Shown here: positions 1-11,450 of the stretch, one piece after another
Numbering within the stretch: the first letter of the stretch is position 1
Layout: every line of letters begins with the position of its first letter
Assembly: GCA_905160935.1 (NCBI GenBank)
Contig: CAJHZI010000484.1
Span: 922,501-986,500, forward strand
Length of the DNA stretch: 64,000 nucleotides
Source of the DNA: Enchytraeus crypticus
Lineage: Eukaryota > Annelida > Clitellata > Enchytraeida > Enchytraeidae
Reading direction: 5' to 3'
Made by a program: the position numbers and the translations under genes
Notes under the pieces: model-generated
The model's input: the letters and a program-made list of their open reading frames with translations, nothing else
The model's database searches: none
What the model was told of the DNA's origin: nothing

Positions 1-1064
1 TATGGATTATGATCCAAGATGTATCATGGAGTCTGCTATGAGAATAAAAGAGCCTGCTAGAATGTAGGGAGCTCACTTTGGTTTTATCCACTTTTATCCA
101 CTTTTATCCACTATTGCGGTTAGCCAAGTTCTGATAAATTGCTTTTTAATTTAATTAATTAATTAAATTTAATTAATTCAATTTAATTAATTAATTCGCG
201 CAATTTCTTATTTATTGTTTAGATTTTTTATTAAAATCATCTTGCGGAAGACAGAGAAGAGTGGAGGCTTATATACTATAGACCTGCCAGTAGGCAGTGT
301 ACTAAGAGAGAGTACTGTTAGAGGATATAAGAATAAGCGCTGCTAATATAAAACAGTCAAATAAAACATTTTTAAGTACCATGCTCCTACGATAACTCGT
401 TGCAGATCAACTGTGGTAACACAATACTCCTGTCTGTGTATTAAGTGGATATGGGAATATGACTGAATATTGTTCTAGAGTATTGACGTACTCTGTTGTT
501 TAACATCTTCCTCTTGTCAGATTTCAATTTTATCTCTTCTCTTTTTTCTCTTTCTCTTTTTTCTCTTTCTCTTTTTTCTCTTTCTCTTTTAGACTCCATC
601 AGCCACTTTCGTACTTTATATTCTAAAGACTAGATTCAATTTTGTGCTGTTTAGATTGGATACTTTTCTTATATCCTAGTTATTTCTACTTTATTATTAC
701 TATTATTGTTTGTTTTTATTTTTAATTTGTATTTTATTATGTTTTTCTAAAATTTTATTTATCGAATAATCTCTACAGTTCGCTTGTCAGTTCCTATAAT
801 GCATCGAAATAGAACAGCTGCATTTATTGTCTATTTGAACACTAACGGTTACAGGGGGGTTAGAATTGACACAAATAAGCCAATAGATTCAAGTCCCAGC
901 CGAGACTTCAGTCTAAGCCCGAAGCAAATAATTTGTACTTTCTAGAAAATCTACTTGTTGAAGGTCATGTTTATAAGTGCATTCACACTATCGTCCTATC
1001 ATCCTATCATCCTATCATCAACGACGGTTACACTCGATTTACTGCTAATTTTATTGTGTCATAA

Positions 1065-1407
1065 CTTCGTAGGGATATTCTACTACTCGAGGCAGGGCTT
1101 ACGTATATAATCCTCTTGTCAACGCCGACGGTTTCGCCCTGATTTCTCTTATTCTCTATGCTATTATTTCGAAGGGATATTCTACTGCTCATCTCCAGTG
1201 GCGATGTCGGTAAGACACACGACCGCAGATTAGTAGGTGTGGGGTTCAAATCCTGGGCTCACACGTCACTGACATCGCTTTCGAGTGAGGAAACTGACGT
1301 TAATCTTAGCATTAGCAGCTCGAGGCAGGGTTTACCTATATAATCATCTTGTCAACGCCGACGGTATCACCCTGATTGCTCTTATTCTTTATTCTATTAT
1401 TTCGCAG
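1065..1407 (+). repeat. Tandem copies of LMF2 exon acceptor, unit about 102 bp
   Basis: The start of the exon at 1408 (GGATATTCTACTTCTGGAAG, after TTTCGCAG) has two upstream relatives, after TTCGTAG at 1073 and after TTCGAAG at 1175. They are spaced 102 bp apart, and about 233 bp from the second copy to the true site because a roughly 125-bp SINE sits in the second copy. Both copies keep the LLLEAG-like coding start but lose homology to the rest of the exon. They also share the block TCTTGTCAACGCCGACGGT. Confidence 0.8.
1193..1312 (+). mobile_element. SINE family A inside the duplicated exon edge
   Basis: It has a tRNA-like head with A-box-like AGTGGCGATGTCGGTAAGA and B-box GGTTCAAATCC, then the shared 3' domain (CTGACATC, GAGGAAAC, GACGTTAA). 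It interrupts the second copy of the LMF2 exon edge between TCTACTGCTC and GCTCGAGGC, so GCTC may be a short target duplication. Confidence 0.8.
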
Positions 1408-2273
1408 GGATATTCTACTTCTGGAAGCTGGGTTCCTATGCATCATCATCGCTCCGCTCAATTTTTTCGGATACTTGGACGTCTTGTGGCAGCTGCCTCA
1501 CGACTCTATCACGTTCTGGCTCGTCAAGTGGCTGCTGTTCCGACAGACGTTTGCCTCGGGTCTCTCTAAGCTCTCTAGCGAACAGAGTGGCTGGTGGACG
1601 CTCACCGGTACATTTGTAGCTGAAAATTTAAAAGCAAGTTTAACGTCGGTTTCATGATAATCAGTGCAAGTGAAGAAGCGAGAATTGGATTAGAACCCTG
1701 CACCTAACTTAAAAACTTAATAAATTAACTAAAATTAACTTAGCTAAAATTTACTTAACTAAAATTTACTTAACTAAAATTAACTTAACTTGGACAACTT
1801 AACGACTTGATGCCCGCTCAGTCTAATATAATCTAGTAAGATTTAACGTCTGATTCCTAAGGCGATGCCAGGTACGTCCTTTGCGGAATAGTTAACTTTA
1901 ATCGATCAATTAATAAGAATTTAACGTCTGGTTCCTCACCATAAAGCAGTGTCAGGGACGTCTCCTGCAGAATCTACACAAACAGGGGCCAAAACACCAC
2001 GACTGAGTACACAAAGACCACAAGAGAAAGCAAGATAAAAACAGTGCAAGAACTTTATGCATTTCTTCATCACCAGAGTACATAAGTAAATGCGTGGGCC
2101 GAAGAGATGTGGAATACAACATAATACAATACAACTATAATACAATAAATACGAGTTAGTATAATACGATCTAATACAATATATTAGCATCAATACAATA
2201 CAGTAAATTATAATACAAGAAATACTAATTAAGACAGCTTCACGAAGAATACAACGATGTGAAACAATGCAGT

Positions 2274-2337
<64 letters not shown>

Positions 2338-5300
2338 AACCCTGTTTCCGTCTATATTGTAGTGTAACCGTGGAATAATGTCATCTCGACTAGCCGTCTA
2401 AGTCCTATAAGAGGACAGGACTCGACAATGTCTGTTTCTGGAAGGTGAACAAAAGTGGAAGTTGAATTGAACAGTTGACAGGAGATCGTTTAGGAAGTAG
2501 AAGTAGTTAAGTTGTGAACAATTTAATCTTTAAAAGATGTTATTCGAGGAATTATTTGTAATTTAATAGATATAGCGGAATTAGGAGATCTATAGGCCTA
2601 CTGTATTAATATAATTATTGTTATATTATTATTATATTTACTTTATACCGTTGTATATATGTTTGCCATTATTATCATCCATGTTCGTCTCTCGTTTGTA
2701 AAAGTGTGAATGATTTCGTCATATATTTAGTTTAATAATCATTGAATTATGAAAACGAGTTGTTGTGTTTTACCTAATATTTAAGAGAGGACCTTTATAC
2801 AGCCAGTCTATAAAATAAAAATTAGAAATGAATTTCCCTACATACTATATAAAAGAGTGATTGATTGATTGATTGATGCTTGTTTCATTTAATTTCAGAA
2901 ATGAACCATCATTACGAAACTCAGGTAGGTAAACTTCTAATTCTTTTTGCTGATAGATTAGCTAATAAATTGATTGATTCACTGAAGGACTAACAGACAG
3001 ATTGAAGGATCTTCTGGACAAATTAATTGATTAATTTATTAAATAAGAGATTTACTGACTGATTTACTGGCTGGAGCCAGTGGCGAAGTCGGTAAGATAC
3101 TCGACCGCGGATCAGCATGTGCGGGGTTCAAATCCTGGGCTCACCCGTCACTGACATCGCTTTCGAGAGAGGAAACTGACGTTAACCTTAGGTTTTTTTA
3201 GCTTTATTGATTGCTTTGTTGATTGATTGAATAATTGATTGATTGATTGATTGATTAATTGATTGATTATTGATTGCTGATTGATTAATTGACTGGCTGA
3301 TTGATTGATTGGTTAGTTGATTGATTAATCTTTCAGCACTTACCCACTCCTCTCGCCTGGTACTTCCATCACCTGCCTGACTGGATACAAAGGCTGAGCG
3401 TGGTGGCTCTGCTGACAATACAAATCCCTGTCTCTCTCCTCTTCTTCTCTCCGTACAGCAACCAGAGGAGATTTGCTTTCTACTCTCAGGCTAGTTGTCA
3501 CTTATCACTTATAGTTATGACTCGTAGTTATGACTTATCACTTATAGTTATGGCTCGTAGTTGTGACTCGTAGTTATGACTTGTAGTTATGAGTTATCAC
3601 TCGTAGTTATGATTTTATCACTCGTAGTTATGACTTATCACTTACAACTATGATTTAGAACTTTTAGGTATGACTAATCATTCGTAGTTATGACTTGTAG
3701 TTATGACTTGTAGTTATGATTTATGACTTCTGTTTGTGACTGCTATTCAAGAATCTTTGAACTTTATATCCTAAATAATATTCTAATTTATACTTTTTGG
3801 CTGAATGTTGATTGATTGATTGATTAATTGTTCATTTATTGATTTGATTTATTGATTGAATTTATTGATTGATTCTAGTGTTTGATATTGATTTATTGAT
3901 TTAATTGATTGATTTTAGTGCCTGTTATTGATTGATTGATTCTAGTGCTGGCTAATGATCTATTGATTAAATTGATTGATTGATTGTAGTGTCTGCTATC
4001 CACTGTGATGATGCTCTCTGGTAACTATGGTTTCTACACTCTGCTCACTCTAACTCTCTCTCTATCTCTTGTCGACGATCATTGGTTGCAGAGCTGGACC
4101 AATCATGGGACGGGTAAGTTTTGTCGTGGACCCTCACCTAATCTTCTTTAATATTTTTATAACATGTTTTTTTATCAGATCGTTTGGGGTGAATCGATTT
4201 GTAGTGACATGTGATGGGGGACGTCCCTGACATCATCCTTGTATGAGGAAACGGACGTTAAACATTTAGTAGTATTATTGTTATTATTATTATCTATCGT
4301 TCTTATTGATGTCTTGATTATTTATTACTGTCTTGATCGAATTATAATTATTGATTACTTTTTCAGTAAAAAGTAATCAATAATTCAACCAAGACAGTAA
4401 TAATAATTTCAGACTGATTAATTTTTATTTTTTACTGTTCTCATTTATTTATTTATTACGAAGTATTTATCTTATTGATTTAGTGATTATTTGCTTATTC
4501 TACCAATTAATTTATCGGTTATTTATTTATTTCTCTGATTGCTTTGTTCATTGATTGATTGATCTATCTACTCTTCTGATTGATTTATTAATCATACCTA
4601 TCCCGTTGCTTACTTCCTGTAGGAGACGTCAAGCCGACCCCCCACCCGGATTCTGACAAGGGATCGACACAGAAGTTGATATTTTGCGGACTGACCTATG
4701 GATTGCTAGCCGTGGCGGTCAAGAGGTGGTTTTCCATTGAATTCAGTATCACGCCGCTACAGATAAGGTCTAACTCAGGTCTGTTAGTTCGCTGTGAAAT
4801 ATATCTTCTCTCTATTGTTCATTTAGTTTCTAATTTTCAATACTGAATATTTTGCTGGTTGCTTCATTTATTCGTATATTTTAAACCAGTATTTGTGTTT
4901 AGGATTCATAGAATTTTATTTATCGTTCACATTTATTCATTCAATTTATGCATTTATTCGAGTCTTTTAATGATCAAGTTAACAGTTTAAGATAATGCCG
5001 TTGAGTTTTTCAAGCCACTATCGCTATCGTATTATATCATATAGTAGAGACGACGAGATGATTTAGTAAACTATATTCCGTGAGAACTTAAACAATATCA
5101 AAATTAGAAAGTTTCAAAAAAATGTATTCTGTAAGCATTGTTTAGCCATAATTCAACTTTACGATGGTAGCTCGAGTGTGTCAGTTCGTATTGAAGAGAA
5201 GGTTTCTACCTTTAACCTTGACGTTAAGTACTTCGCAGGGTTTTTATAAGTAGTATTACACTTTTCACCGGCTGGAGCCAGTGGCGAATTCGATAAGATA

Positions 5301-7591
5301 CTCGACCGCGGATCAGTATGTGCGGGGTTCAAATCCTGGGCACGCTCGTCACTGACATCGCTCTCGAGTGAGGAAACTGACGTTAACCTTAGCTTTACCA
5401 GCTTTACTTTTGCACGGCTGCAGTGTTTACGGAAAAGGACTTGGATTATTTCATGTACTGGTTGACCCCTCTAACTATTGTGCTGGCTGCCGTATCATTG
5501 GTACATCAGATCAAGAAAGCCATTATCAGGTTTGAGTTATTTTACTAGAAATCCTAGACTATAGAGTCTAAGCCTCTACGGTGCTTAGGGACTTGTATAT
5601 AGAGTCTCTAATCATCGATGCAGTGTCTTTGTTTTTTGTGATTCTATCTGATTATATATTTAGTTATGAAACTCCGTTGGTTCAGAGAAATGTGTGAGAT
5701 ACTGTCTTCTCAATATCTCATCTTCCACTCTAAACTTTCGGATAATCGATGTTATCATGGACGATGGTCTTTGTAGTTAATGAAATAATGCGTGCAAATG
5801 CATAGTATAGTAATTGACAATTTAACTAAACTACCATTAACTACTACTATTAATAAAATACTATTAATTACTAACTAGTAGTATTAGTTTTATTTAACTA
5901 GTATTAATTACTACTTTAAATCACTACTTTTAAGTAACTCGAAGAAAATAGAAAAATAGATATAGTACGAAGAGTGGTTATATTTGGGTGTTTTAGTTGC
6001 AGACAAGACAAGATGAAGAGTGGAGCTCAGGGTTGTGTGTATATAGCTGGTTGTCTCCTCTTTGGACTCGTCTCGTTGTCTCTGTTCACTATATCTCTGG
6101 TTTGTTTCTTTCTTTATGCCTTTATTTGGTTTCTTTCCTAACGATCCACTCAGCATTATTTAGTGGGCCGTAACGGTTCCAAAACCGCCATTTAAAATAT
6201 TTTTTATTGAATTAATAGTTAATAGCTTTTATTATAATAATAATAAATTTTTAACGTCCGTTTCCTCATCCAAGGATGATTTCAGGGACGTTTATGTTTA
6301 ATAGCTTATAATAGCTACAAGATGTTTAAACGGATCGAATAGTATGGGCATATTGTTATTGGTGTGGACAGGGGGGATAGGAGAAGGTCAATTCGTATCC
6401 CGACATGGGTTAAACTGAAATTCAAGGGAAGATTGCGATTATGGTGAATGTTTAATAGAGTAAAAAATGTATATGCATCTCCATACTATTATTATTATTA
6501 ATTGAAAGCCACAAATGCAAATAGTGATTTTGCTCAAGCTTACGTTGTTCAAGTACATGCATATAATTACAGGGAATAATTAACAGGGGTCCAGTTATTC
6601 TCTTTTTATCTAAATATCGCTTGTTTTCTAGTGACGAAAGTTTATAAAATATTTTCTGTTTAGTATTTAATTATCCCTATGTTGATGATGACGACGACGA
6701 TGACGATGATGACGATGATGATGATGACGATGAAGACGATGATAATGATGATGATGATGATGACGATGATTTGTATTATCTCTGTGCCCCTCCTAGGTGC
6801 CCCACACATCTATCAACAAGGACGCTCAGGCCCACATACCGGATCAGCTCAAAGAGCTGCACAACGTGGCTGCTAAGAACTACCAGCTCTCCAGTCCTTA
6901 CATGTTCTACAGCAGGTGTCAGCAGTCTATCTATCGATCAATTGATTGATTGATTATCAATCACTAAATTCATCAATCACATAAACAATCAATCAATTAA
7001 TCGATCCATCTACTAAGCAATCGATCTATTAATCAATGTATCAATCAAGCGAGCCAATCGATCAATTAATCAAGCTATCAATAAATTAGTACTATATACA
7101 TTTATGGGAGAGAACTTGATTAGAGTTGATTACGTAAATGATTAGAGAAATCCTGAGGCAAGGGATGTAAGATACTTTGTAATGCAGTATGTTATGTGTG
7201 TGAAAGAGAAAACATAAAATAAATTTAATTGGAGACTTTATATGGTATTGACCGAGCATTAGAGAGCAGAATAAGATAACTTTGATCAATTGTTGATAAA
7301 TGAGTTGATTGTTCAACTAGGTCATAAACTAATTATTACATTCATTGATTGATGTATTATTTGGCAGATTATTGACTAATCAATTGATTGATTAGTTTAT
7401 CTAATAACTATTTGGACATTTCAGCAATGCACTAATTGTTTATTTGTTTGATTGATTGACCGATTGATTGAACGACTGAATAATTGATAATTGATTAAAC
7501 GATTGAATGATTGAATATTTGATAAATGATGGATGATTGATCGATGGTTGATTGATGATTGATTGCTTGATTTGGTGATTGATTGATTTGG

Positions 7592-7625
<34 letters not shown>

Positions 7626-10169
7626 GTTGATTTATATATTCATTTATTGATTGATTTGTTGATTAATTGATTGAAGCAGAACGTTTGCAGAGGACAACGA
7701 GGGAAGGATGGAAGTTGTGCTTGAGGGAAGTAACTCGTACGATGGAAGTGACTGGAAGGAATACAACTTTCGCTTTAAACCTGGAAACACTTCCAGCCAA
7801 CTTCCAATCGTCTGTAAGCCACAGAGTAGCCTTATAAATTATTCTATTATCACATTTTTCTGAATTGGTAGCACATCGACAAGGTGTCTGACTACGGACC
7901 AGGGGGTGGGGTGTTCAATTTCAAAAAGAAAACTGACGCTAAACTAGGCTTTGCTCTTAACCGCTTTGGGTCAACAGAAAATTAATAGGAAAATGCTAGG
8001 CTTATCTAATTTAGCCAAATATCTGATAAAGCTCTTCATCTTATCAAAAGCCTTCGATAAGTCTGCTGCATCCCAACAGCGAAGGGTATTTCTACGAGAA
8101 TGTCGAATAGGCTATGTAACCTGGTTGCCTAGAAATGAAGCACTTAAGAATAAATAAATTAACATTTCGTGTTTCAACGTGAAGCGCGGTGCATTACAGT
8201 CTGTAAAAATCAATCTTTTAGTATTTGTTTGATTTAATAGTTAATCGTTTAAGATATTTTTAAAAATTACTCTTTATTTATTTGTTCATAAAGATTATAT
8301 AATTAATTAATGCTATTTTTAATTTTATACTGATTATTATGTATTTATACGTTATTTAATGTTTGAATGTAACATAAAAATTTTATATTTATTTTACTTA
8401 TTTATTGCAGCACCGCACCAGCCTAGACTGGACTGGCAGATGTGGTTTGCGGCACGTGACAGTTACGACAACAACCATTGGCTGCTCAATCTCGTCTACA
8501 GACTTCTCACTAACCAAGAAGAAGGTAAAAAAGTAAACACACATTATAATGAAATGATCATGTATTTTGATGTCTTATCATTTTAATACCACATGTTTAA
8601 ACCTTTAAGCTAAGTATAACCATGACACGGATTTACTCAGATATGATCAATGTTATCAAGAATTTTAAGATCTGTAAAAATTTTAATTAAAGGTATTTTT
8701 AATTAATATTACGACAATGTTTTTGTCTTTTCAGTTTTAGAACTGATGGGTGAAAATCCTTTTCCAGATGATCCGCCCAAGTACATCCGATGCTCTCTAT
8801 ACAAATACCACTTCTCTTCCAGTGACCAGTCAGACGATAGGTATATAAAATCAATCAATCATTCATTCAATCAATCAATTCAATCAATTGTGCCGTTATG
8901 TTATGTTGCGTTAAACAAGCATATGTGCTTCCTGTCCCAGTGTGCCGTTAATCGTTCATTCATTCAATCGATAACTCACTAAAACAATCAATCAAACAGT
9001 TGGCTAGTCAACAAATCAATCCGTCAAACTATAAAACAATCAATCGTGCCATCAATAAATCAATCAATCAAAGCCAACATCAAAAAAGGTCCAAACCGGT
9101 GAAAATTCTAAAATTAAGTAAAAAATCAGTTCAAAGATAAAGGAAATTAAGAAAAGGAGGTTTTGCGTGCTGGTCGCAACTTATGGTCACTAGATGTTAG
9201 ATTTTGTAACAAGTCTTTTGTTGTAAATGTTGAAAGTACACAGCGAAGAGCAGTTGGGTTAGGGAGCCTAATGGAGATTATTTGCTCGTTCTATCACTGA
9301 ACAATTATAAGTATCATCATAGTCCTAATTAACCAATTAATTAATTAACTAATTAATTAATCATAGTCTTAATTAACCAATTAATTGTCAAAGGCTTTGT
9401 TAGATATTGTAACAAGACTTTTGTTGTAAATGTCGAAGGTACTCGGCCAAGGGTTGGTGGGTCAGGGAACCTATAGGAGAGTATCTGCCCGTTCTATCGC
9501 TGGATGAGCCATCTCTGGCTCAGTACGTTAAAGAAGCCGGTTTAGTGACGGTAAGCTATTGCTATTAATTGATTATCAAATTAGATTACTGTCAGTGTAA
9601 TCAGTTAACTTATTTACGATTAATTAGTATACATTGCCATATCGTTTGTTAGGCTAACCAATAAACCTTATTACAATTAAGCAATACATTGACACATCGT
9701 TGAATTAAGTATAATTTAATTTATAAACTCACTCTCTCTCTTTCTTCTCTCTCAATTCTCTTGTTTATCAACTGTGTATCCTATAGGATTTAATTATTGG
9801 ACATGAAAATCTTAAATAAATGAGCACATCATTGAATGCAATGGCCAAACTAACGGTGAATAAATGAGGGGGCGCTCAACGTAGAAAAAACGCGCATTAT
9901 AGTGAAATTATCAACTATGTTGATATCTATCACTTTTAATACCACATGTTTGAACCGTTAGGCAATTTAGACCAATTTCCGTATAACCAGTCCAGTGAAT
10001 GTCCGAGATTTTACTCTCAGATCAGCGCGGCCGAGATTTGAACCCATGAGGGTTCAATTCACCTCAGGATATGTCATTTAAAACTTCATGACGTTACCCC
10101 TATGCTATAGAGACATTCGCTATAGTAGATCATTTCACTAGTGCGTTTAGCTGAAAGTAGTTGAAGAGA

Positions 10170-10207
<38 letters not shown>

Positions 10208-10497
10208 ATCATGGACGATCGTATCACTTTGCATGTTTTAACGTGCAGAAAACCACAGCGTCAAAGAGACGTAAGACGTCCGGTAATCTACTGAGAGGAA
10301 GTCTGGAAAAGATTCGATCCCTGTTCGGACAGGGCAACGGATCCTCTGTCTGCCTCATCCTCGTTATCACTGGATTTCTTCTCACTCTCCTGGACCCATC
10401 CATCAATCTCATCGCGTCCGTTGCGGTCGAGCCCGTCGCTAATGGACATCCGGTGTATCCAAACTATCGCAGACAGAATGATATAAAATCGAACTAA
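1408..10497 (+). CDS. LMF2: Lipase maturation factor, LMF2-like (5' partial, 13 exons)
   Basis: This is a polytopic ER membrane protein of the LMF family (DUF1222). LMF1 folds dimeric lipases; the role of LMF2 is less clear. Exons: 1408-1607, 2899-2924, 3337-3489, 3990-4113, 4623-4778, 5424-5529, 6003-6099, 6797-6915, 7680-7813, 8411-8524, 8735-8840, 9439-9550, 10249-10497 (stop TAA). All splice phases agree and give about 565 codons. Family hallmarks are PHDSITFWLVKWLLFR, then NHHYETQ and LPTPLAWYFHHLP, GNYGFYTLLTL, VVLEGS, the highly typical PHQPRLDWQMWFAARDSYDN, and KYIRCSLYKYHFS. Hydrophobic segments lie in the exons from 1408, 3337, 3990, 4623, 5424 and 6003. A last segment (VCLILVITGFLLTLL) in the final exon favours LMF2 over LMF1. 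Human LMF2 is about 700 residues, so roughly 130-150 N-terminal residues lie left of the window or in an exon I could not recognise in 1-1407. Intron 3 uses a GC donor. Confidence 0.9.
1620..1975 (-). mobile_element. Antisense SINE fragments (families A and C) in LMF2 intron 1
   Basis: About 1626-1715 is a decayed antisense family-A copy: a reversed 3' domain (TTTAACGTCGGTTTC) and a tRNA-like part (TTAGAACCCTGCACC). About 1838-1885 and 1918-1970 are two antisense family-C 3' ends (TTTAACGTCTGGTTCC, GTGTCAGGGACGTC). Confidence 0.65.
2105..2335. repeat. AATAC-type pentamer tract followed by (TA)n
   Basis: About 2105-2275 is built of variants of AATAC/AATAA. A pure TA run of about 55 bases follows at 2280-2335. 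A larger tract of the same pentamer type lies at 58880-59560. Confidence 0.8.
3069..3194 (+). mobile_element. SINE family A
   Basis: This is a near full-length copy in LMF2 intron 2. It begins GGCTGGAGCCAGTGGCGAAG, has B-box GGTTCAAATCC and the 3' domain ending GACGTTAACCTTAG. Antisense ORFs over it are shadows. Confidence 0.85.
3500..3735. repeat. Minisatellite of TAGTTATGACT units
   Basis: Irregular repeats of (ACTCG)TAGTTATGACT/TTATCACT begin about 10 bases after the GC donor of LMF2 intron 3. Confidence 0.8.
3870..3989 (+). repeat. Decoy-acceptor repeats before LMF2 exon 4
   Basis: TTGA-rich repeats carry four acceptor-like ends: ..CTAG|TGTTTGATAT (3879), ..TTAG|TGCCTGTTAT (3919), ..CTAG|TGCTGGCTAA (3946) and the true ..GTAG|TGTCTGCTAT (3990). 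Both the AG and the following exon-start-like bases recur. Confidence 0.75.
4160..4292 (+). mobile_element. SINE family B
   Basis: It contains TTTGGGGTGAATCGATTTGTAGTGA, GGGACGTCCCTGACATC and GAGGAAACGGACGTTAAA, then a TTA/ATT-rich tail. Related copies lie at 36300, 39850, 44950 and 54745 (+) and at 6235 and 27700 (-). Confidence 0.8.
5156..5245 (+). repeat. Dispersed repeat R (GCTCGAGTGTGTC)
   Basis: The segment ACGATGGTAGCTCGAGTGTG followed by CTTGACGTTAAGTAC recurs at about 40529-40590 (+) and 61982-62062 (-). No coding capacity is visible. It may be the head or tail of an unrecognised short element. Confidence 0.6.
5270..5405 (+). mobile_element. SINE family A
   Basis: A nearly complete copy in LMF2 intron 5, ending about 20 bases before the acceptor of exon 6. 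It starts GGCTGGAGCCAGTGGCGAAT, has B-box GGTTCAAATCC and a 3' domain ending GACGTTAACCTTAGC. Confidence 0.85.
6235..6440. mobile_element. SINE family B (-) followed by family D (+) fragments
   Basis: About 6235-6290 is an antisense family-B 3' end beginning in its ATT tail (TTTTTAACGTCCGTTTCCTC). About 6355-6440 matches the 3' part of family D (TCGTATCCCGACATGGGTTA, AAATTCAAGGGAAGAT). The GAT-rich tract at 6683-6770 is a separate microsatellite. Confidence 0.65.
6942..7675. repeat. Complementary (TCAA)n and (TTGA)n tracts at the two ends of LMF2 intron 8
   Basis: The donor side (6955-7085) is mainly TCAA/ATCAATC. The acceptor side (7440-7675) is mainly TTGATTGA. The two could base-pair in the intron RNA. 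Confidence 0.7.
7868..7955 (+). mobile_element. Decayed tRNA-derived SINE
   Basis: GGTAGCACATCGACAAGGTG, a degraded B-box (GGTGTTCAATTTC) and AAACTGACGCTAAACTAGGC indicate an old family-A-like copy in LMF2 intron 9. Confidence 0.5.
8529..8615 (-). mobile_element. SINE family E fragment at a splice donor
   Basis: It matches the end of the antisense family-E copy at 9887 (TTATAATGAAATGATC, TTAATACCACATGTTT). The element end lies only a few bases from the LMF2 exon 10 donor at 8525. Confidence 0.65.
9193..9310 (+). pseudogene. Decayed duplicate of LMF2 exon 12
   Basis: This block, with upstream TTTGTAACAAGTCTTTTGTTG, mirrors 9396-9503 about 200 bp downstream. Read like the true exon it gives YTAKSSWVREPNGDYLLVLSL against YSAKGWWVREPIGEYLPVLSL. 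A base change shifts the AG by one, so splicing there would break the frame, and the second half of the exon is absent. It looks like a tandem duplication in decay. Confidence 0.8.
9887..10113 (-). mobile_element. SINE family E (tRNA-derived)
   Basis: The reverse strand has a tRNA-like head with B-box-like GGGTTCAAATCTCG, then GCGCTGATCTGAGAGTAAA, TCTCGGACATTCACTGGACT and TTATACGGAAATTGG, ending in GATATCAACATAGTTGAT. Copies lie at 11451 and 11831 (+) and 30350 (-). An (AG)n run follows at 10160-10204. Confidence 0.8.
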
Positions 10498-11450
10498 ATT
10501 TAACTACAATGTTTGTAATGGACAGGGGGTGGGGATTCGATGAAAATCAAAGCAAAAATTTTATTCAAACATTAATGCGTCAATGTAAATAGACCTACAG
10601 AATTTTCAATAATCAATTTAAATTAAGCTAAACAATGCAGAGCAAGGTTTCAATCTCACTCTATGTGTATAAAAAGTTAAGCTTTGATTATGCTATATAA
10701 ACTAGGGGTATATAGCTTCTGCAGTAATGTTACAAATGAACGCGAGATCTGTGTCTCTCTGTGAACTACAAAAACCGTAGAAGATTGGCGAATCCTATCT
10801 AATTTTCTGCAACAAACTAGGATGGACAAAGTGAATGGCTGCTATTTACATTTAGATATAGAATTTTGATAAAGCAAAACTTATCTGTGCTAACAATAAT
10901 ATTAATTTTTTGCTGGCAATCTCATATTATATAAGAAGATCTATGCTGTGTAAGGGCACATCCAATTCCTATGCAATAGGATTGTCATATTTATTAAGTT
11001 ATATAGAATCAAATTAATATAATCAATTAAAATATAATTACTGATAAATTAATTAGCTATATTTATTAATATTATTATATTTTTATTTTATGCTTACACT
11101 CGTCATACAGTGAATATGATAATAAACATAATGGGATTACACGGGAATTCCTTCTTGTATTCCTAATCACCTTTGCTATCCGGAATTAAAATTTCTGGCT
11201 TAAATTTCAGGGATATAGTCCGGTGCTATCCCATATAATGATCGACAGGCCTGTCGTAAATTCATCGGTATATGATTCCCCTTACTGACGGGAAGTCTCG
11301 TATTCTAAATAATAACATTTGCTGGTTAATTTTTATCTTTTCTCTGTAACAGGCTAACTGTTCAAGTGAATTGTTTCGGTTTAATTCTTGCTTTTCTGTT
11401 CTCCATTCCTCTATAGTACCTTTCCTTGGACTGAATAATTGATTTGAATG

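Larger units (their letters stand above)
1..1407. other. Intron or upstream region of LMF2, no exon recognised
   Basis: No LMF N-terminal exon could be recognised. The stretch holds an AT-rich tract of TTAATTAA type (about 140-200), the 3' end of a LINE with a GA tail (about 240-312), a CT-rich repeat (535-590), and two decayed tandem copies of the start of the first visible exon (1073 on and 1175 on). The second copy is split by a tRNA-derived SINE. Confidence 0.6.

Noticed and set aside
3069-3140. Possible tRNA gene (GGTTCAAATCC)
   Set aside because: At least nine related copies share a non-tRNA 3' domain. It is SINE family A.
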